Positions 50,326-59,862 of a DNA stretch of 64,000 bases are shown here, one piece after another. Positions within the stretch are counted from its first letter, which is position 1. Every line of letters starts with the position of its first letter. The position numbers and the translations under genes are program-made. The notes under the pieces are model-generated. The model searched no databases, was not told the origin of the DNA, and worked only from the letters and a program-made list of their open reading frames with translations. This stretch comes from Crocinitomicaceae bacterium. GTDB taxonomy: Bacteria > Bacteroidota > Bacteroidia > Flavobacteriales_D > Crocinitomicaceae. Location of the stretch: NCBI GenBank assembly GCA_023262855.1, contig JALQYQ010000004.1, positions 44,841 to 108,840 on the forward strand, given 5' to 3'.

Positions 50326-51453
50326 ATGTCTAAATTACCTCATGTTGGAACGACTATTTTCACGGTCATGTCAAAATTGGCGGTGGAACATAATGCCATC
50401 AATCTTTCACAAGGCTTTCCAAATTTTCCAGTTGACGCACAATTGACGGATATTCTTCAGCGCATTTCGAAAGATTCCATTCATCAATATGCTCCAATGG
50501 CTGGTTATCTACCTTTATTGGCAAAAATTGGAGGAATGATTGAGCGCTGTTATGGAAGAACGGTTGTTCCTGAAACTGAAATCTTGGTAACTGCTGGGGC
50601 AACTCAAGCAATTTACGCAACGATTCAAGCATTGGTCAATTCAGGGGAAGAAGTAGTGATTTTAGACCCAAGTTACGATTGTTACGAACCACCTGTAATT
50701 TTGACAGGGGCAAAACCTGTTCGTATTGCCTTGAACGACGATTTTACGCCGAATTGGGAACGCGTTGAACAAGCAATTACACCAAAAACACGTATGCTTA
50801 TTGTAAATAATCCGCACAATCCTTCTGGACGCATTTTTTCACTTGAAGACATTGAACAATTGGAGCGCATTTTGGCGAAACATCCAAACGTTGTGTTGCT
50901 TTCAGACGAAGTGTATGAGTTCATCACATTTGAAGAAAAACACATTTCTGCCAATACGCGAAAAAACTTAATCGATCGTACCATTGTTGTGTCTTCGTTT
51001 GGTAAAACATTCCACATTACCGGATGGAAAGTTGGTTACTTGGTAGCACCGGAACACTTAATGGTTGAAATCAAAAAGGTTCATCAGTTTTTGGTGTTTT
51101 GCGTGAACAGTGTGGCGCAAGTTGCTTTGAGCGAATACTTGGATAAAGTGGATGTGTTGCAATTGGGTTCGTTCTACCAAGACAAACGCGATTTATTCCG
51201 CAACCTCATCAAAGAAAGTCGTTTTGAATTGTTGCCTTCCGAAGGATCTTATTTTCAAGTTGCGTCGTATGCACAGATTAGTCAAGAAGCAGATACCGAA
51301 TTTTGCAAGCGTTTGGTAAGCGAACATGGAGTAGCAACTATTCCACTGTCGGTTTTTAATGCTGATGGGCGCGATTTAAAATTGATTCGTTTTTGTTTTG
51401 CAAAAGACACAGATACACTCACTCAAGCCGCTGAACGATTATGCAAGATTTAA
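50326..51453 (+). CDS. Methionine/glutamine transaminase-like PLP aminotransferase (YbdL-like)
   Basis: 375 residues from the ATG at 50326; the TTG further upstream overlaps the promoter. A class I aminotransferase: INLSQGFPNFP near the N-terminus, GATQAIYATIQALV, LDPSYDCYEPP, NNPHNPSGRIF and SSFGKTFHITGWKVGY with the PLP lysine. The closest recalled relatives are E. coli YbdL and glutamine transaminase K/kynurenine aminotransferase. It transaminates glutamine or methionine with keto acids such as 2-oxo-4-methylthiobutyrate. Its ORF overlaps the omega-amidase gene by 13 bases, which supports the glutamine transaminase-omega-amidase (glutaminase II) pathway. Confidence 0.88.
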   Translation: MSKLPHVGTTIFTVMSKLAVEHNAINLSQGFPNFPVDAQLTDILQRISKDSIHQYAPMAGYLPLLAKIGGMIERCYGRTVVPETEILVTAGATQAIYATIQALVNSGEEVVILDPSYDCYEPPVILTGAKPVRIALNDDFTPNWERVEQAITPKTRMLIVNNPHNPSGRIFSLEDIEQLERILAKHPNVVLLSDEVYEFITFEEKHISANTRKNLIDRTIVVSSFGKTFHITGWKVGYLVAPEHLMVEIKKVHQFLVFCVNSVAQVALSEYLDKVDVLQLGSFYQDKRDLFRNLIKESRFELLPSEGSYFQVASYAQISQEADTEFCKRLVSEHGVATIPLSVFNADGRDLKLIRFCFAKDTDTLTQAAERLCKI

Positions 51454-52214
51454 AAATTGCCTTGGTACAAGCGTACCAAGTTTGGGAAGATAAACAGGCA
51501 AATTTGGATCATTTTTCGAATTTATTGGCCAATGTAGAAGCCGTTGATCTTATTTTATTGCCCGAAATGTTTCAAACAGGTTTTTCCATGAACGCTGAAG
51601 AAATGGCTGAAAATATGGAGGATTCTGCTTCCATTCAATGGTTGAAAGAACTTTCGGCGAAAAAAAACGCTGCGATTTATACCTCGATGATTGCGCGTGA
51701 AAATGGTTCGTATTATAACCGTGGACTTTTTGTTGAATCGAACGGAGGCATTACAATTTACGACAAACGTAAGACCTTTGGTTTGGCAGGCGAGGATTTA
51801 ACCTATGCTTCAGGATTGGCAGAGAAGATTGTCAGTTATAAAAATTGGAACATCCAATTGCAGATTTGTTATGACTTGCGTTTTCCGGAAATCGTTAGAA
51901 ACCGTATGACTTCCAACCAAACGGCCGCTTACGACGTTATCTTGTATGTAGCCAATTGGCCGGAGCGTCGCAGCGAACATTGGAAAGCACTTTTAAAAGC
52001 GCGTGCCATTGAAAATCAATGTTATGTTGTTGGTGTGAACCGAGTTGGAACGGATGCCAATGGATTGAGCTACTCTGGTGATTCGCAAGTTGTAGATGCC
52101 TTGGGGGCTGTTAATTTTTGCGAAGCTGGAAATGAAGAAGTTAAAATTGTGACAATAACAAAAGAAAACTTGAACGCCACACGTGAACTGTTGCCTTTTT
52201 TGAAGGATCGGTAG
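51441..52214 (+). CDS. Omega-amidase, nitrilase family (YafV-like)
   Basis: 257 residues. The Glu-Lys-Cys triad of nitrilases is clear: E in LLPEMFQTGFS, K in YDKRKTFGLAGED, and C in LQICYDLRFPEI. NIT2/YafV-type omega-amidases hydrolyse 2-oxoglutaramate or 2-oxosuccinamate to the keto diacid and ammonia, making glutamine transamination irreversible. The gene begins inside the end of the aminotransferase gene, so the two proteins are made together. Substrate is inferred from the pairing, not proven. Confidence 0.85.
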   Translation: MQDLKIALVQAYQVWEDKQANLDHFSNLLANVEAVDLILLPEMFQTGFSMNAEEMAENMEDSASIQWLKELSAKKNAAIYTSMIARENGSYYNRGLFVESNGGITIYDKRKTFGLAGEDLTYASGLAEKIVSYKNWNIQLQICYDLRFPEIVRNRMTSNQTAAYDVILYVANWPERRSEHWKALLKARAIENQCYVVGVNRVGTDANGLSYSGDSQVVDALGAVNFCEAGNEEVKIVTITKENLNATRELLPFLKDR

Positions 52215-52258
52215 TAGTTAAATAGTTAAGTGGTGCATCAATGTTACTATAAATGGTT

Positions 52259-52266
52259 TATATTTG
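52259..52266 (+). promoter_or_regulatory. -7 element for the 52289 gene
   Basis: TATATTTG is a perfect -7 sequence 22 bases before the ATG at 52289. No TTG is found at the right distance upstream. It shows that the frame opening at 52253 is not a start. Confidence 0.45.
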
Positions 52267-52288
52267 TTCATCTAAAATAATCATGATT

Positions 52289-54286
52289 ATGAAAAAAGTA
52301 TACTTTTCGATTGCTTCCTTGGCACTTTGTGCAACTGCTTGGGGGCAAAATTTAACAAAAGAGTACAATTTCGGTGTTGATGGTAAAATCACCACTCCGA
52401 AAACTCAACCTTCAGTAGTTGCTGTTAAGCCATCTACTCCTGCTCAAATTGAAGAAGCAGAGAAAGCATTGAATGTATTATGGACAGAAGATTTTGGTGG
52501 AACAACAGCTATGACAACTCCTAACGGTGTTTATACAGCTGCTGGTAACCCAGGAGTTTACTGGTCATTAGGTTCAACTCACCCTATGAGTTCTTACGGT
52601 TATGCAGATAATTTAACTGGACGTTTCTTGACTTGGAACTCGTTTGGACCGATTTATCCAACAGAAGTAGATTTCGCATCAACACCAGTTGATGGAGAGG
52701 TTGTTTCTCCAGCAATTGACTTTTCTACAGGAGCAAACGGAATTGTGATGACGTTTAAAACTGAAGCAATGTACTGTTGTAACGCTACTGAGATTCCATT
52801 TGCAATTGCAATTTCAGAAGACAATGGAACAACTTGGTCTGCTCCAATTCCAGTTGATTTAGGAGTTGATAGAAATCAACCAACTGAGGATATCATGCAA
52901 CCAATGGATGTAACAGTTGACTTGACTCCATACACAACAAATTTATCATCAACCTCACGCGTTAAATTCATCTGGGATGGTGTAAACACTGACCAAAATG
53001 GACAAGCAAATACGCATTATTTCTGGTTGATTGACGATATTCAAATTTATGAAAAACCAAACTACAACCTTGAGTTAGTAGATGCTTGGTTAGGTGATAT
53101 CGCTGCAGGTTATGAGTACACAAGTATTCCTACAGTTTTCGCTGGAAACTTAACAGTTCAAGCAAAAGTTAGAAACTTAGGGAAATTAACTCCAACAAAT
53201 ACAGCGTTAACTGTAACAGTTACAGGTCCTGGAGGAGTTAACGTTACTGAAACAGGTGGTGTGTTAACAAACGATTTCAGTTTAGAAGCAGATACAATTA
53301 CGTTTGCTACAACAATTGACATGTCTGGATACGCTGCTGGTACTTACACAGTTGCATACCAATTGGGTATGACAGAAGTAGATGAAAACACTGCTGATAA
53401 CGATTTCACACGTACATTCAAAATTACTGATGGAATTTATGGTCAAACAGACTTACAACAACCATTGTACTTCGGAAGTATTGGTAAAGATTTAGGAGCT
53501 ACATCGACAGAAAGTGTTTATATGGGCTTTGGATCAGTATTCTACATCCCAACAGATGCAGACTTACATGGAATTAACTTAAAAGTTGGACGTTCAACAA
53601 ACTACCCAACAACAGTTGGAAGTGAGTTATATGTTACTTTGTACTTGGTAGATTTTGCAAACGCAACAACATTTGCTGATGCACACGTTACAGAAGCTGG
53701 TGACTGGTATTTCCCAATTACTGCTGCAATGTACCCTTCTTCAAATAACTCTTCAAAAGATGTTATTTTGAATTTCCACCAAGCAACATCTGGTCCATCT
53801 ACAATTCCAACATTGTTAGCTGATAACTATTATTTAGCATTGATTCAACACGATGGTGGTGATGCAAATCACTTCTGTTATTTAGAAAACCCATTTGATG
53901 ATGATGCTTCAACTCACGTATTTGGTGATTTCGGTTCAACTCCAGGAAACAACTGGTTTACTTTAGGAACACAAGTTGTATCTGAATTGAACTTGAACCA
54001 AACATTGAATGTTGGTGAATTGGCATCTGATGTAACAGTTGGATTCATTGCTCCTAACCCAACTTCAGGTGAAACAACAGTTGTTTACTCATTGAAAAAT
54101 GATGCAACAGTTACTTTGCAATTGGTTGATGTAACAGGAAAAGTAATTTCTACAGTTACTGAAAACAACTTAACAGCTGGAACGCAAAAAACTACATTTG
54201 ATGCTTCTAACTTGTCAAGCGGTGTTTACTATGTGAACATTAACACTGGTAACTCAGTTGCAACACAAAAATTCATCAAAAAATAA
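52289..54286 (+). CDS. Large secreted T9SS protein
   Basis: 665 residues from the ATG at 52289, signal peptide ending near TAWGQ. The N-terminal third has a jelly-roll-like region (LWTEDFGGTTAMTTPNGVYT, VKFIWDGVN and HYFWLIDDIQIYEKP) resembling MAM/laminin-like domains of exported Bacteroidota proteins. A CARDB-like region follows (LTVQAKVRNLGKLTPTNTAL, YQLGMTEVDENTADNDFT), then a region of unknown fold and the type A sorting domain (FIAPNPTSGETTVVYSL, GVYYVNIN, near the C-terminus). It uses many aca/act codons, as in other T9SS cargo. A surface or secreted role, perhaps adhesion, is likely. Its specific function is unknown. Confidence 0.8.
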   Translation: MKKVYFSIASLALCATAWGQNLTKEYNFGVDGKITTPKTQPSVVAVKPSTPAQIEEAEKALNVLWTEDFGGTTAMTTPNGVYTAAGNPGVYWSLGSTHPMSSYGYADNLTGRFLTWNSFGPIYPTEVDFASTPVDGEVVSPAIDFSTGANGIVMTFKTEAMYCCNATEIPFAIAISEDNGTTWSAPIPVDLGVDRNQPTEDIMQPMDVTVDLTPYTTNLSSTSRVKFIWDGVNTDQNGQANTHYFWLIDDIQIYEKPNYNLELVDAWLGDIAAGYEYTSIPTVFAGNLTVQAKVRNLGKLTPTNTALTVTVTGPGGVNVTETGGVLTNDFSLEADTITFATTIDMSGYAAGTYTVAYQLGMTEVDENTADNDFTRTFKITDGIYGQTDLQQPLYFGSIGKDLGATSTESVYMGFGSVFYIPTDADLHGINLKVGRSTNYPTTVGSELYVTLYLVDFANATTFADAHVTEAGDWYFPITAAMYPSSNNSSKDVILNFHQATSGPSTIPTLLADNYYLALIQHDGGDANHFCYLENPFDDDASTHVFGDFGSTPGNNWFTLGTQVVSELNLNQTLNVGELASDVTVGFIAPNPTSGETTVVYSLKNDATVTLQLVDVTGKVISTVTENNLTAGTQKTTFDASNLSSGVYYVNINTGNSVATQKFIKK

Positions 54287-54304
54287 TTTTTGATTATAGA
54301 TTGG

Positions 54305-54337
54305 AAAACCGTTTCTCGCAAGGGGAACGGTTTTTTT
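54305..54337 (+). terminator. Rho-independent terminator
   Basis: A 13-pair stem (AAAACCGTTTCTC against GGGGAACGGTTTT, with G-T pairs), a GCAA loop and a run of seven T follow the T9SS gene by about 19 bases. Confidence 0.85.
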
Positions 54338-54350
54338 GTGTCTTATATTT

Positions 54351-54780
54351 TGGGTTTTTCAACGCGGAGGCACTGAGCTCGAGGAGTTCGCGAAGAATAT
54401 TCTTGCCAACACTACTCTGCGTTTATCTGTGTAATCTCCCGAAATGCGGGACAGGTCGTTGGAAACCAAAACACATTGCCCTTTCTTTTATATCCCGCTG
54501 ATATCGCTGAGTTTCGCAGATCAAACATCTAGGAAACACAACGCGCTTTACTTTTTAAACGCACCGCGGAGCAGCCACGAAGTGAAAGACGCAAAGGCAC
54601 GCGGAGAGAACGCTACGCTTGGAGTTGTGCGCTTCGTTTTAAATGCACTTTGTTTAATATTTCAACGCAAAGACGCAATGAACGCAAAGGGACGCGGAGA
54701 GAATAGGATAGCTAAAACAGCTCCGTGACCTCTTTTAACTCCACAACTCTGCGTTGAAAAGCACAGGACTTGCGTCGTTG
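54351..54780. repeat. Repeat-rich spacer of degenerate dispersed repeats
   Basis: A 520-base gap without a convincing gene. It holds several copies of short GC-richer words: ACGCGGAGGCACTGAG (54361 onward), GACGCAAAGGCACGCGGAGAG (around 54589), and AACGCAAAGGGACGCGGAGAG (around 54680), plus TATCCCGCTGATATCGCTGAG and CTCTGCGTTTATCTGTG. TTCAACGC (54661-54668) pairs with GCGTTGAA (54751-54758). Two open frames here (54301-54501, 54444-54728) translate these words only and have no homology. Confidence 0.65.
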
Positions 54781-54804
54781 AGTCTGTATTTAAACCTATC
54801 TTTG
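54778..54804 (+). promoter_or_regulatory. Possible promoter for the YqaA-like gene
   Basis: TATCTTTG at 54797-54804 follows TTG 54778-54780 by 16 bases. The ATG at 54809 is only four bases after it, so the mRNA would be leaderless or nearly so. Confidence 0.4.
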
Positions 54805-54808
54805 ATTG

Positions 54809-55237
54809 ATGGATTATTTTACGGTTGGATACGTCGGTTTGTTTTTTGCCAGTTTTCTTTCGGCTACGATACTGCCATTGAGTTCGGAAGGGATTCTGCT
54901 GCTCATGCTTACGCAAGGATATGATCCAACGCTTTGTCTGATAGTTGCAACCATCGGAAATTCATTGGGCGGTTTAACGAACTATGCGCTTGGTTTACTC
55001 GGGAATCCGAATTGGCTCAAACGCATCGGAATTAGTCACATGAAAATTCGTTCTTTCGAGCATCGTATTCAGACCTACGGTTATTGGTTGGCTTTTTTTT
55101 CGTGGGTGCCGTTTGTGGGTGATCCGCTTTCGGTGGCGCTGGGTTATTTCCGTGTTTCATTTTGGCGGTTTTTTGGATTGATGGTGTTGGGGAAAGCGGT
55201 GAGGTATGCGGTTTTGATTTGGATGTTAGGACACTAG
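54809..55237 (+). CDS. DedA/YqaA-like membrane protein
   Basis: 142 residues from the ATG at 54809. VTT/SNARE-associated-Golgi fold: two re-entrant hydrophobic segments with GLFFASFLSATILPLSSEGI and VATIGNSLGGLTNYALG, then FFSWVPFVGDPLSVALGYF with the conserved Arg/Pro-like stretch, and RFFGLMVLGKAVRYAVL. Members are undecaprenyl- or lipid-phosphate transporters or flippases in recent reports. The YqaA subtype is short like this one. It lies between two repeat-rich spacers and is not obviously in an operon. Confidence 0.8.
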   Translation: MDYFTVGYVGLFFASFLSATILPLSSEGILLLMLTQGYDPTLCLIVATIGNSLGGLTNYALGLLGNPNWLKRIGISHMKIRSFEHRIQTYGYWLAFFSWVPFVGDPLSVALGYFRVSFWRFFGLMVLGKAVRYAVLIWMLGH

Positions 55238-55375
55238 GACTTTAAGATGAAAAGACTTAAAGAATGCAGGAGGCAAGAGTCAGGACTAGAAGACGAAGGA
55301 CGGTGAGAGAGGAACGATGAACAAGGAGTGTGGAGTGATGAACGATGAGAGATGAGAGGTAGCCAAAGACTGTGG
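55238..55375. repeat. Purine-rich degenerate repeat
   Basis: The strand is almost all purine and contains degenerate short words such as GGACTAGAAGACGAAGGACGG, GAACGATGAACAAGGAG and GATGAACGATGAGAGATGAGA. No frame is convincing. It resembles the other short-period arrays in this window. Confidence 0.5.
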
Positions 55376-55442
55376 GATTTTTATCCTGGATTATCAAAAG
55401 TTATACAGCAGAAATAACGATATTTGCAAAAAAATTAGCGTC

Positions 55443-56447
55443 ATGTCAAATCTTATCACACTGAATGAATTCATCATGGACCGCCAAGCGGATTTCACAA
55501 ATGCCACTGGTGAATTGTCTCGTATCCTGAATGATATTGCTGTTGCATCGAAAATGGTGAGCCGCGATGTACGTAAAGCTGGATTGGTAGACCACATTTT
55601 GGGTGCGCATGGAGCAACCAATGTGCAAGGTGAGGAACAACAAAAATTGGATGTGGTGGCTGATGAGCAATTTATCAAAGCTTTTCGCAATGGTGGAGAA
55701 GTGTGTGGAATTGCATCCGAAGAAAATGATGACTTCGTTGCATTCGAATCTGACACTGCGAAAAATGCAAAATATGTCGTGTTGTTTGATCCTTTGGATG
55801 GTTCTTCTAACATCGATGTGAACGTTTCAATCGGTACAATTTTCTCAATCTACAAACGTCAAAGTGCTTTAGGAACGTTGGCAACAGAAGAAGACATGCT
55901 TCAGGTTGGAACAGAACAAATCGCTGCTGGTTATGTTTTGTACGGTTCATCGACAATGTTGGTGTACACAACAGGAAAAGGTGTAAACGGATTTACCTTA
56001 GATCCTTCTATCGGTGAATTTTGTTTGTCGCATCCGAACATGAAAATGCCTGAAACTGGTAGAATTTATGCCATGAATGAAGGTAACATCGACATTTGTA
56101 ACCCAGGAATTAAGAAATATACGCAATACTGTCAAAGCTTCGAAAACGATAAAGGCGCACCTTATTCAGGTCGTTACATCGGTTCGTTGGTGGCAGATTT
56201 TCACCGCAACATGATCAAAGGTGGAATTTATATTTACCCAGATACAACTACTTCTCCAGAAGGAAAATTACGTTTGTTGTACGAATGTAATCCTTTAGCC
56301 TTCATTGCTGAACAAGCGGGTGGATTGGCATCAACAGGAAGAGAACGTATTTTAGATATTAAACCAACGCGTTTACATCAGCGTGTTCCATTGTTCATCG
56401 GCTCAAAACAAATGGTTGAAAAAGCATTGAGTCTTTTGGAGTACTAA
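55443..56447 (+). CDS. fbp: Fructose-1,6-bisphosphatase, class I
   Basis: 334 residues. It hydrolyses fructose-1,6-bisphosphate to fructose-6-phosphate in gluconeogenesis. The metal-binding core is [33 protein letters not shown] and [11 protein letters not shown] precede it; [20 protein letters not shown] and [16 protein letters not shown] are conserved toward the C-terminus. Length is normal. It is followed 21 bases later by mfd but the two genes are not functionally linked. Confidence 0.97.
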   Translation: MSNLITLNEFIMDRQADFTNATGELSRILNDIAVASKMVSRDVRKAGLVDHILGAHGATNVQGEEQQKLDVVADEQFIKAFRNGGEVCGIASEENDDFVAFESDTAKNAKYVVLFDPLDGSSNIDVNVSIGTIFSIYKRQSALGTLATEEDMLQVGTEQIAAGYVLYGSSTMLVYTTGKGVNGFTLDPSIGEFCLSHPNMKMPETGRIYAMNEGNIDICNPGIKKYTQYCQSFENDKGAPYSGRYIGSLVADFHRNMIKGGIYIYPDTTTSPEGKLRLLYECNPLAFIAEQAGGLASTGRERILDIKPTRLHQRVPLFIGSKQMVEKALSLLEY

Positions 56448-56468
56448 AAGCATTCCGCTTCAATAAAA

Positions 56469-59400
56469 ATGGAACTAAAGGAACTCAAACAACGTTTCTC
56501 GAAAATCGCACAAATTGACGCTACTGCGAATCAATTGCAATTTGCTGGAACACATATTCATTGGAAAGGCCTTGTTGGTTCTTCCCGCAGTTTGTGTGCT
56601 TCTGCCTTAGCGGATCAAACGCCCGGACATCATTTGTTTGTCTTGAATGACAAAGAAGATGCTGCCTATTTCTTGAATGATTTAGAAGGATTATTTCCTG
56701 AAGACAAGCGTGTGTTGTTTTATCCTGCGTCTTATCGTGTTCCTTACCAATTGGAAGAAACGGATAATGCGAATGTGGTGTCGCGCGCAGAGGTTTTGGA
56801 AAAGATCAACAACGGCAGCAATGTTTGGGTGGTAACCTATCCACAAGCACTTTTCGAGAAAGTTCCGACGCAAAAAAAGCTGAGCGAAAACACCCTACGC
56901 GTTGAAGTTGGAAAATCCTATTCGATCGATTTTATCAATGAACTTTTGTTGGATTATCATTTTGAGCGCGTTGATTTTGTTTACGAACCGGGACAATTTT
57001 CAATTCGTGGAGGAATTATCGATGTGTTTTCGTATTCCAATGATCATCCTTTCCGCATTGAGTTTTTTGGCGATGAGGTAGAATCCATCCGAACCTTTGA
57101 TGCCAGTTCACAATTATCACTTACAACACACAAGCATTTTAATATCATTCCAAACGTTCAAGGTCAATTGAACTTGGAAGGCAATGGAAGTTTCTTTGAG
57201 TTTTTAGGGAAAAATGTAACGCTTTGGCTTTCTTCTTTTGATCAATTGACTTCTACTTTGGAAAAAGAATATGAGAAATCGGTGAAGATTTTCTCTGGTT
57301 TATCGGACACAGTAAAACGCACGATTCCAAGTGAATTGTACTTGCATCCAAGTGATGTGAAGAAGGAAATTGAAGCCTACAATAGCATCGAATGGGGTCC
57401 AGAATTTCATTTCAAAGCAGATCAAGTTTTTAACTTCGATTTTCTTCCACAGCCCAGCTTCAACAAGAATTTTGATTTGTTGCGCGAAGATTTGGTCAAC
57501 AGAACTGAACAGCATTTCACCAACCTCATCTTTTCTAATCAGCCGAAGCAGATAGATCGTTTGTACCAAATCTTTGAGGACATTGGAGGCGGAGTTGATT
57601 TCAAACCGTTGCCAATTGCCTTGCACGAAGGATTTATTTCGCCGAGTCAGAAATTGGTGTGTTATACCGATCACCAATTGTTTGAGCGTTATCACCGTTT
57701 CCGCTTAAAAGAAGGATTCCGTCAGGCGAAACAAGCGCTCACACTTAAAGAAATTTACAACCTTCAAAAAGGCGATTACGTTACGCACATCGATCATGGA
57801 GTTGGACAATTTTCGGGCTTGGAAACGATTGATGTCAACGGAAAACCGCAGGAAGCAATTCGTTTGGTGTACAAGGACGGCGACGTTTTGTACGTTGGAA
57901 TTCACTCGCTTCACCGCATTTCGAAGTTCACTGGAAAAGATGGTTCTGTTCCGAAAATGAACAAATTAGGAACGCAGGCGTGGACGAACTTAAAAAATAA
58001 GACCAAGAAAAAAATCAAGGAACTTGCCTTCGATTTAATTCAATTATATGCGAAGCGCAAGAGTCAACCGGGCTTTGCGTTCAACGAAGACACGTACTTG
58101 CAAAACGAGTTGGAAGCTTCGTTCATGTATGAAGATACGCCCGATCAGCTGAAAGCAACGGAAGCCATTAAGAAAGATATGGAATCGCCAACACCAATGG
58201 ATCGATTGGTTTGTGGAGATGTTGGTTTTGGTAAAACGGAAGTTGCCATTCGCGCCGCTTTCAAAGCTGCAACCGATGGAAAACAAGTTGCTGTTTTAGT
58301 TCCAACAACGATTCTTTCGATGCAGCATTACCGCAGTTTCAAAGAACGTTTGAAAGATTTTCCTGTGACAGTAGATTATATCAATCGTTTTAAATCGTCG
58401 AAAGACACAACGGAAACCTTGAAGAAATTGGCTGAAGGGAAAATCGATATTTTGATTGGAACGCATGCTGTTGTTGCTGAGCGCGTCAAATTCAAAGACC
58501 TTGGATTGATGATTATCGACGAGGAACAAAAATTTGGTGTTGCAGTTAAAGACAAATTGAAAACCTTGCGTGCAACTGTTGATACGCTAACATTAACAGC
58601 TACACCGATCCCAAGAACCTTACAGTTTTCGTTGATGGGAGCGCGCGATTTGAGCATTATCAATACGCCACCACCAAATCGACAACCCGTGTTAACGGAT
58701 ATCATTCTCTTCAATGAAGAAACGATTCGCGATGCCATTGCGTATGAAGTGAGTCGCGGTGGACAAGTGTTTTTCGTTCACAACCGTTTGGCGAATATTC
58801 GTGAAATTTCAGGGATGATTAGTCGTTTGTGTCCGGGTGTTCGCGTAGGAATTGGTCATGGACAAATGGACGGAAAGCAATTGGAGAAAATCATGTTTGA
58901 TTTCATCAATGGTGAGTACGATGTCTTGTTAGCGACAACGATTATTGAGTCGGGAATTGATATTTCAAATGCCAATACGATCATCATTAATGATGCGCAC
59001 AATTTTGGATTGAGTGATTTGCACCAGTTGCGCGGTCGCGTTGGACGAAGCAATAAAAAAGGATTCTGTTACTTGGTGGCACCACCGTTTAGCATCATGA
59101 CCTCGGATTCGCGCAAGAGATTGGAAGCCTTGGTTCAATTCTCTGATTTGGGTTCAGGTTTCAACATTGCGATGAAAGATTTGGACATTCGTGGAGCTGG
59201 AAATATGTTGGGTGGTGAACAAAGCGGATTCATTTCAGAAATTGGATTTGAGATGTATCAGAAAATCTTGAACGAAGCGATTGAAGAATTACGTGAAAGC
59301 GAGTTTAAAGAATTGTTTGAGGAGCGCACGACTGATTCCATGTTGCATTTTGTGAAAGATTGTATTTTGGAAACAGATTTAGAAGTGCGTATTCCTGACG

Positions 59401-59825
59401 ATTATGTGAACAACGTTGCTGAGCGTTTGAGTTTGTACCAAGAAATGGACAACTTGAAAGACGAAGCAGAATTGCAGAAATTCTCTGAAATGTTGGTCGA
59501 CCGATTTGGACCGTTGCCAAAACAAGTTAATGAATTGATTTTATCCTTTAAATTGCGTTGGTTGGCTGAGGAAATTGGTCTGGAACGATTGGTGATTAAA
59601 TCAGGAAAAATGGTTGGTTATTTCATTTCGAATCCACAATCGCCGTTCTACGAAACTGATATGTTCCAGCAAGTATTGAATTACATTCAGCGCAATGGTC
59701 AAGGCTGTAAATTGAGTGAACAAAACGATCGTTTGCGCATCATTTTCGCTGATGTGAAACATATCAAACACGCTTTTGAGCAAATCAGTACGATCATTGG
59801 AAAAACTGATGCGGTAATAAACTAA
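56469..59825 (+). CDS. mfd: Transcription-repair coupling factor Mfd
   Basis: 1118 residues. Mfd removes stalled RNA polymerase from lesions and recruits UvrA. Domains in order: UvrB-like region (to about 370, with FYPASYRVPYQLEETDN and the GQFSIRGGIIDVFSY block), an RNA polymerase-interaction module (GDYVTHIDHGVGQFSG at about 436-451), the RecG-like ATPase with GDVGFGKTEVAIRAAFKAA (Walker A lysine at about 589), DEEQKFGV near 683, TATPIPRTLQFS and QLRGRVGRSNKKG, and the C-terminal TRCF domain (FGPLPKQVNELI). Length is standard. Confidence 0.97.
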   Translation: MELKELKQRFSKIAQIDATANQLQFAGTHIHWKGLVGSSRSLCASALADQTPGHHLFVLNDKEDAAYFLNDLEGLFPEDKRVLFYPASYRVPYQLEETDNANVVSRAEVLEKINNGSNVWVVTYPQALFEKVPTQKKLSENTLRVEVGKSYSIDFINELLLDYHFERVDFVYEPGQFSIRGGIIDVFSYSNDHPFRIEFFGDEVESIRTFDASSQLSLTTHKHFNIIPNVQGQLNLEGNGSFFEFLGKNVTLWLSSFDQLTSTLEKEYEKSVKIFSGLSDTVKRTIPSELYLHPSDVKKEIEAYNSIEWGPEFHFKADQVFNFDFLPQPSFNKNFDLLREDLVNRTEQHFTNLIFSNQPKQIDRLYQIFEDIGGGVDFKPLPIALHEGFISPSQKLVCYTDHQLFERYHRFRLKEGFRQAKQALTLKEIYNLQKGDYVTHIDHGVGQFSGLETIDVNGKPQEAIRLVYKDGDVLYVGIHSLHRISKFTGKDGSVPKMNKLGTQAWTNLKNKTKKKIKELAFDLIQLYAKRKSQPGFAFNEDTYLQNELEASFMYEDTPDQLKATEAIKKDMESPTPMDRLVCGDVGFGKTEVAIRAAFKAATDGKQVAVLVPTTILSMQHYRSFKERLKDFPVTVDYINRFKSSKDTTETLKKLAEGKIDILIGTHAVVAERVKFKDLGLMIIDEEQKFGVAVKDKLKTLRATVDTLTLTATPIPRTLQFSLMGARDLSIINTPPPNRQPVLTDIILFNEETIRDAIAYEVSRGGQVFFVHNRLANIREISGMISRLCPGVRVGIGHGQMDGKQLEKIMFDFINGEYDVLLATTIIESGIDISNANTIIINDAHNFGLSDLHQLRGRVGRSNKKGFCYLVAPPFSIMTSDSRKRLEALVQFSDLGSGFNIAMKDLDIRGAGNMLGGEQSGFISEIGFEMYQKILNEAIEELRESEFKELFEERTTDSMLHFVKDCILETDLEVRIPDDYVNNVAERLSLYQEMDNLKDEAELQKFSEMLVDRFGPLPKQVNELILSFKLRWLAEEIGLERLVIKSGKMVGYFISNPQSPFYETDMFQQVLNYIQRNGQGCKLSEQNDRLRIIFADVKHIKHAFEQISTIIGKTDAVIN

Positions 59826-59862
59826 ATCTCTTTAATTTACGTTTAATTCTAAATTTTACTCG

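Noticed and set aside
54301..54728. Two small open frames in the repeat spacer
   Set aside because: They overlap each other, cover dispersed repeat words and show no signal peptide, domain or codon bias.
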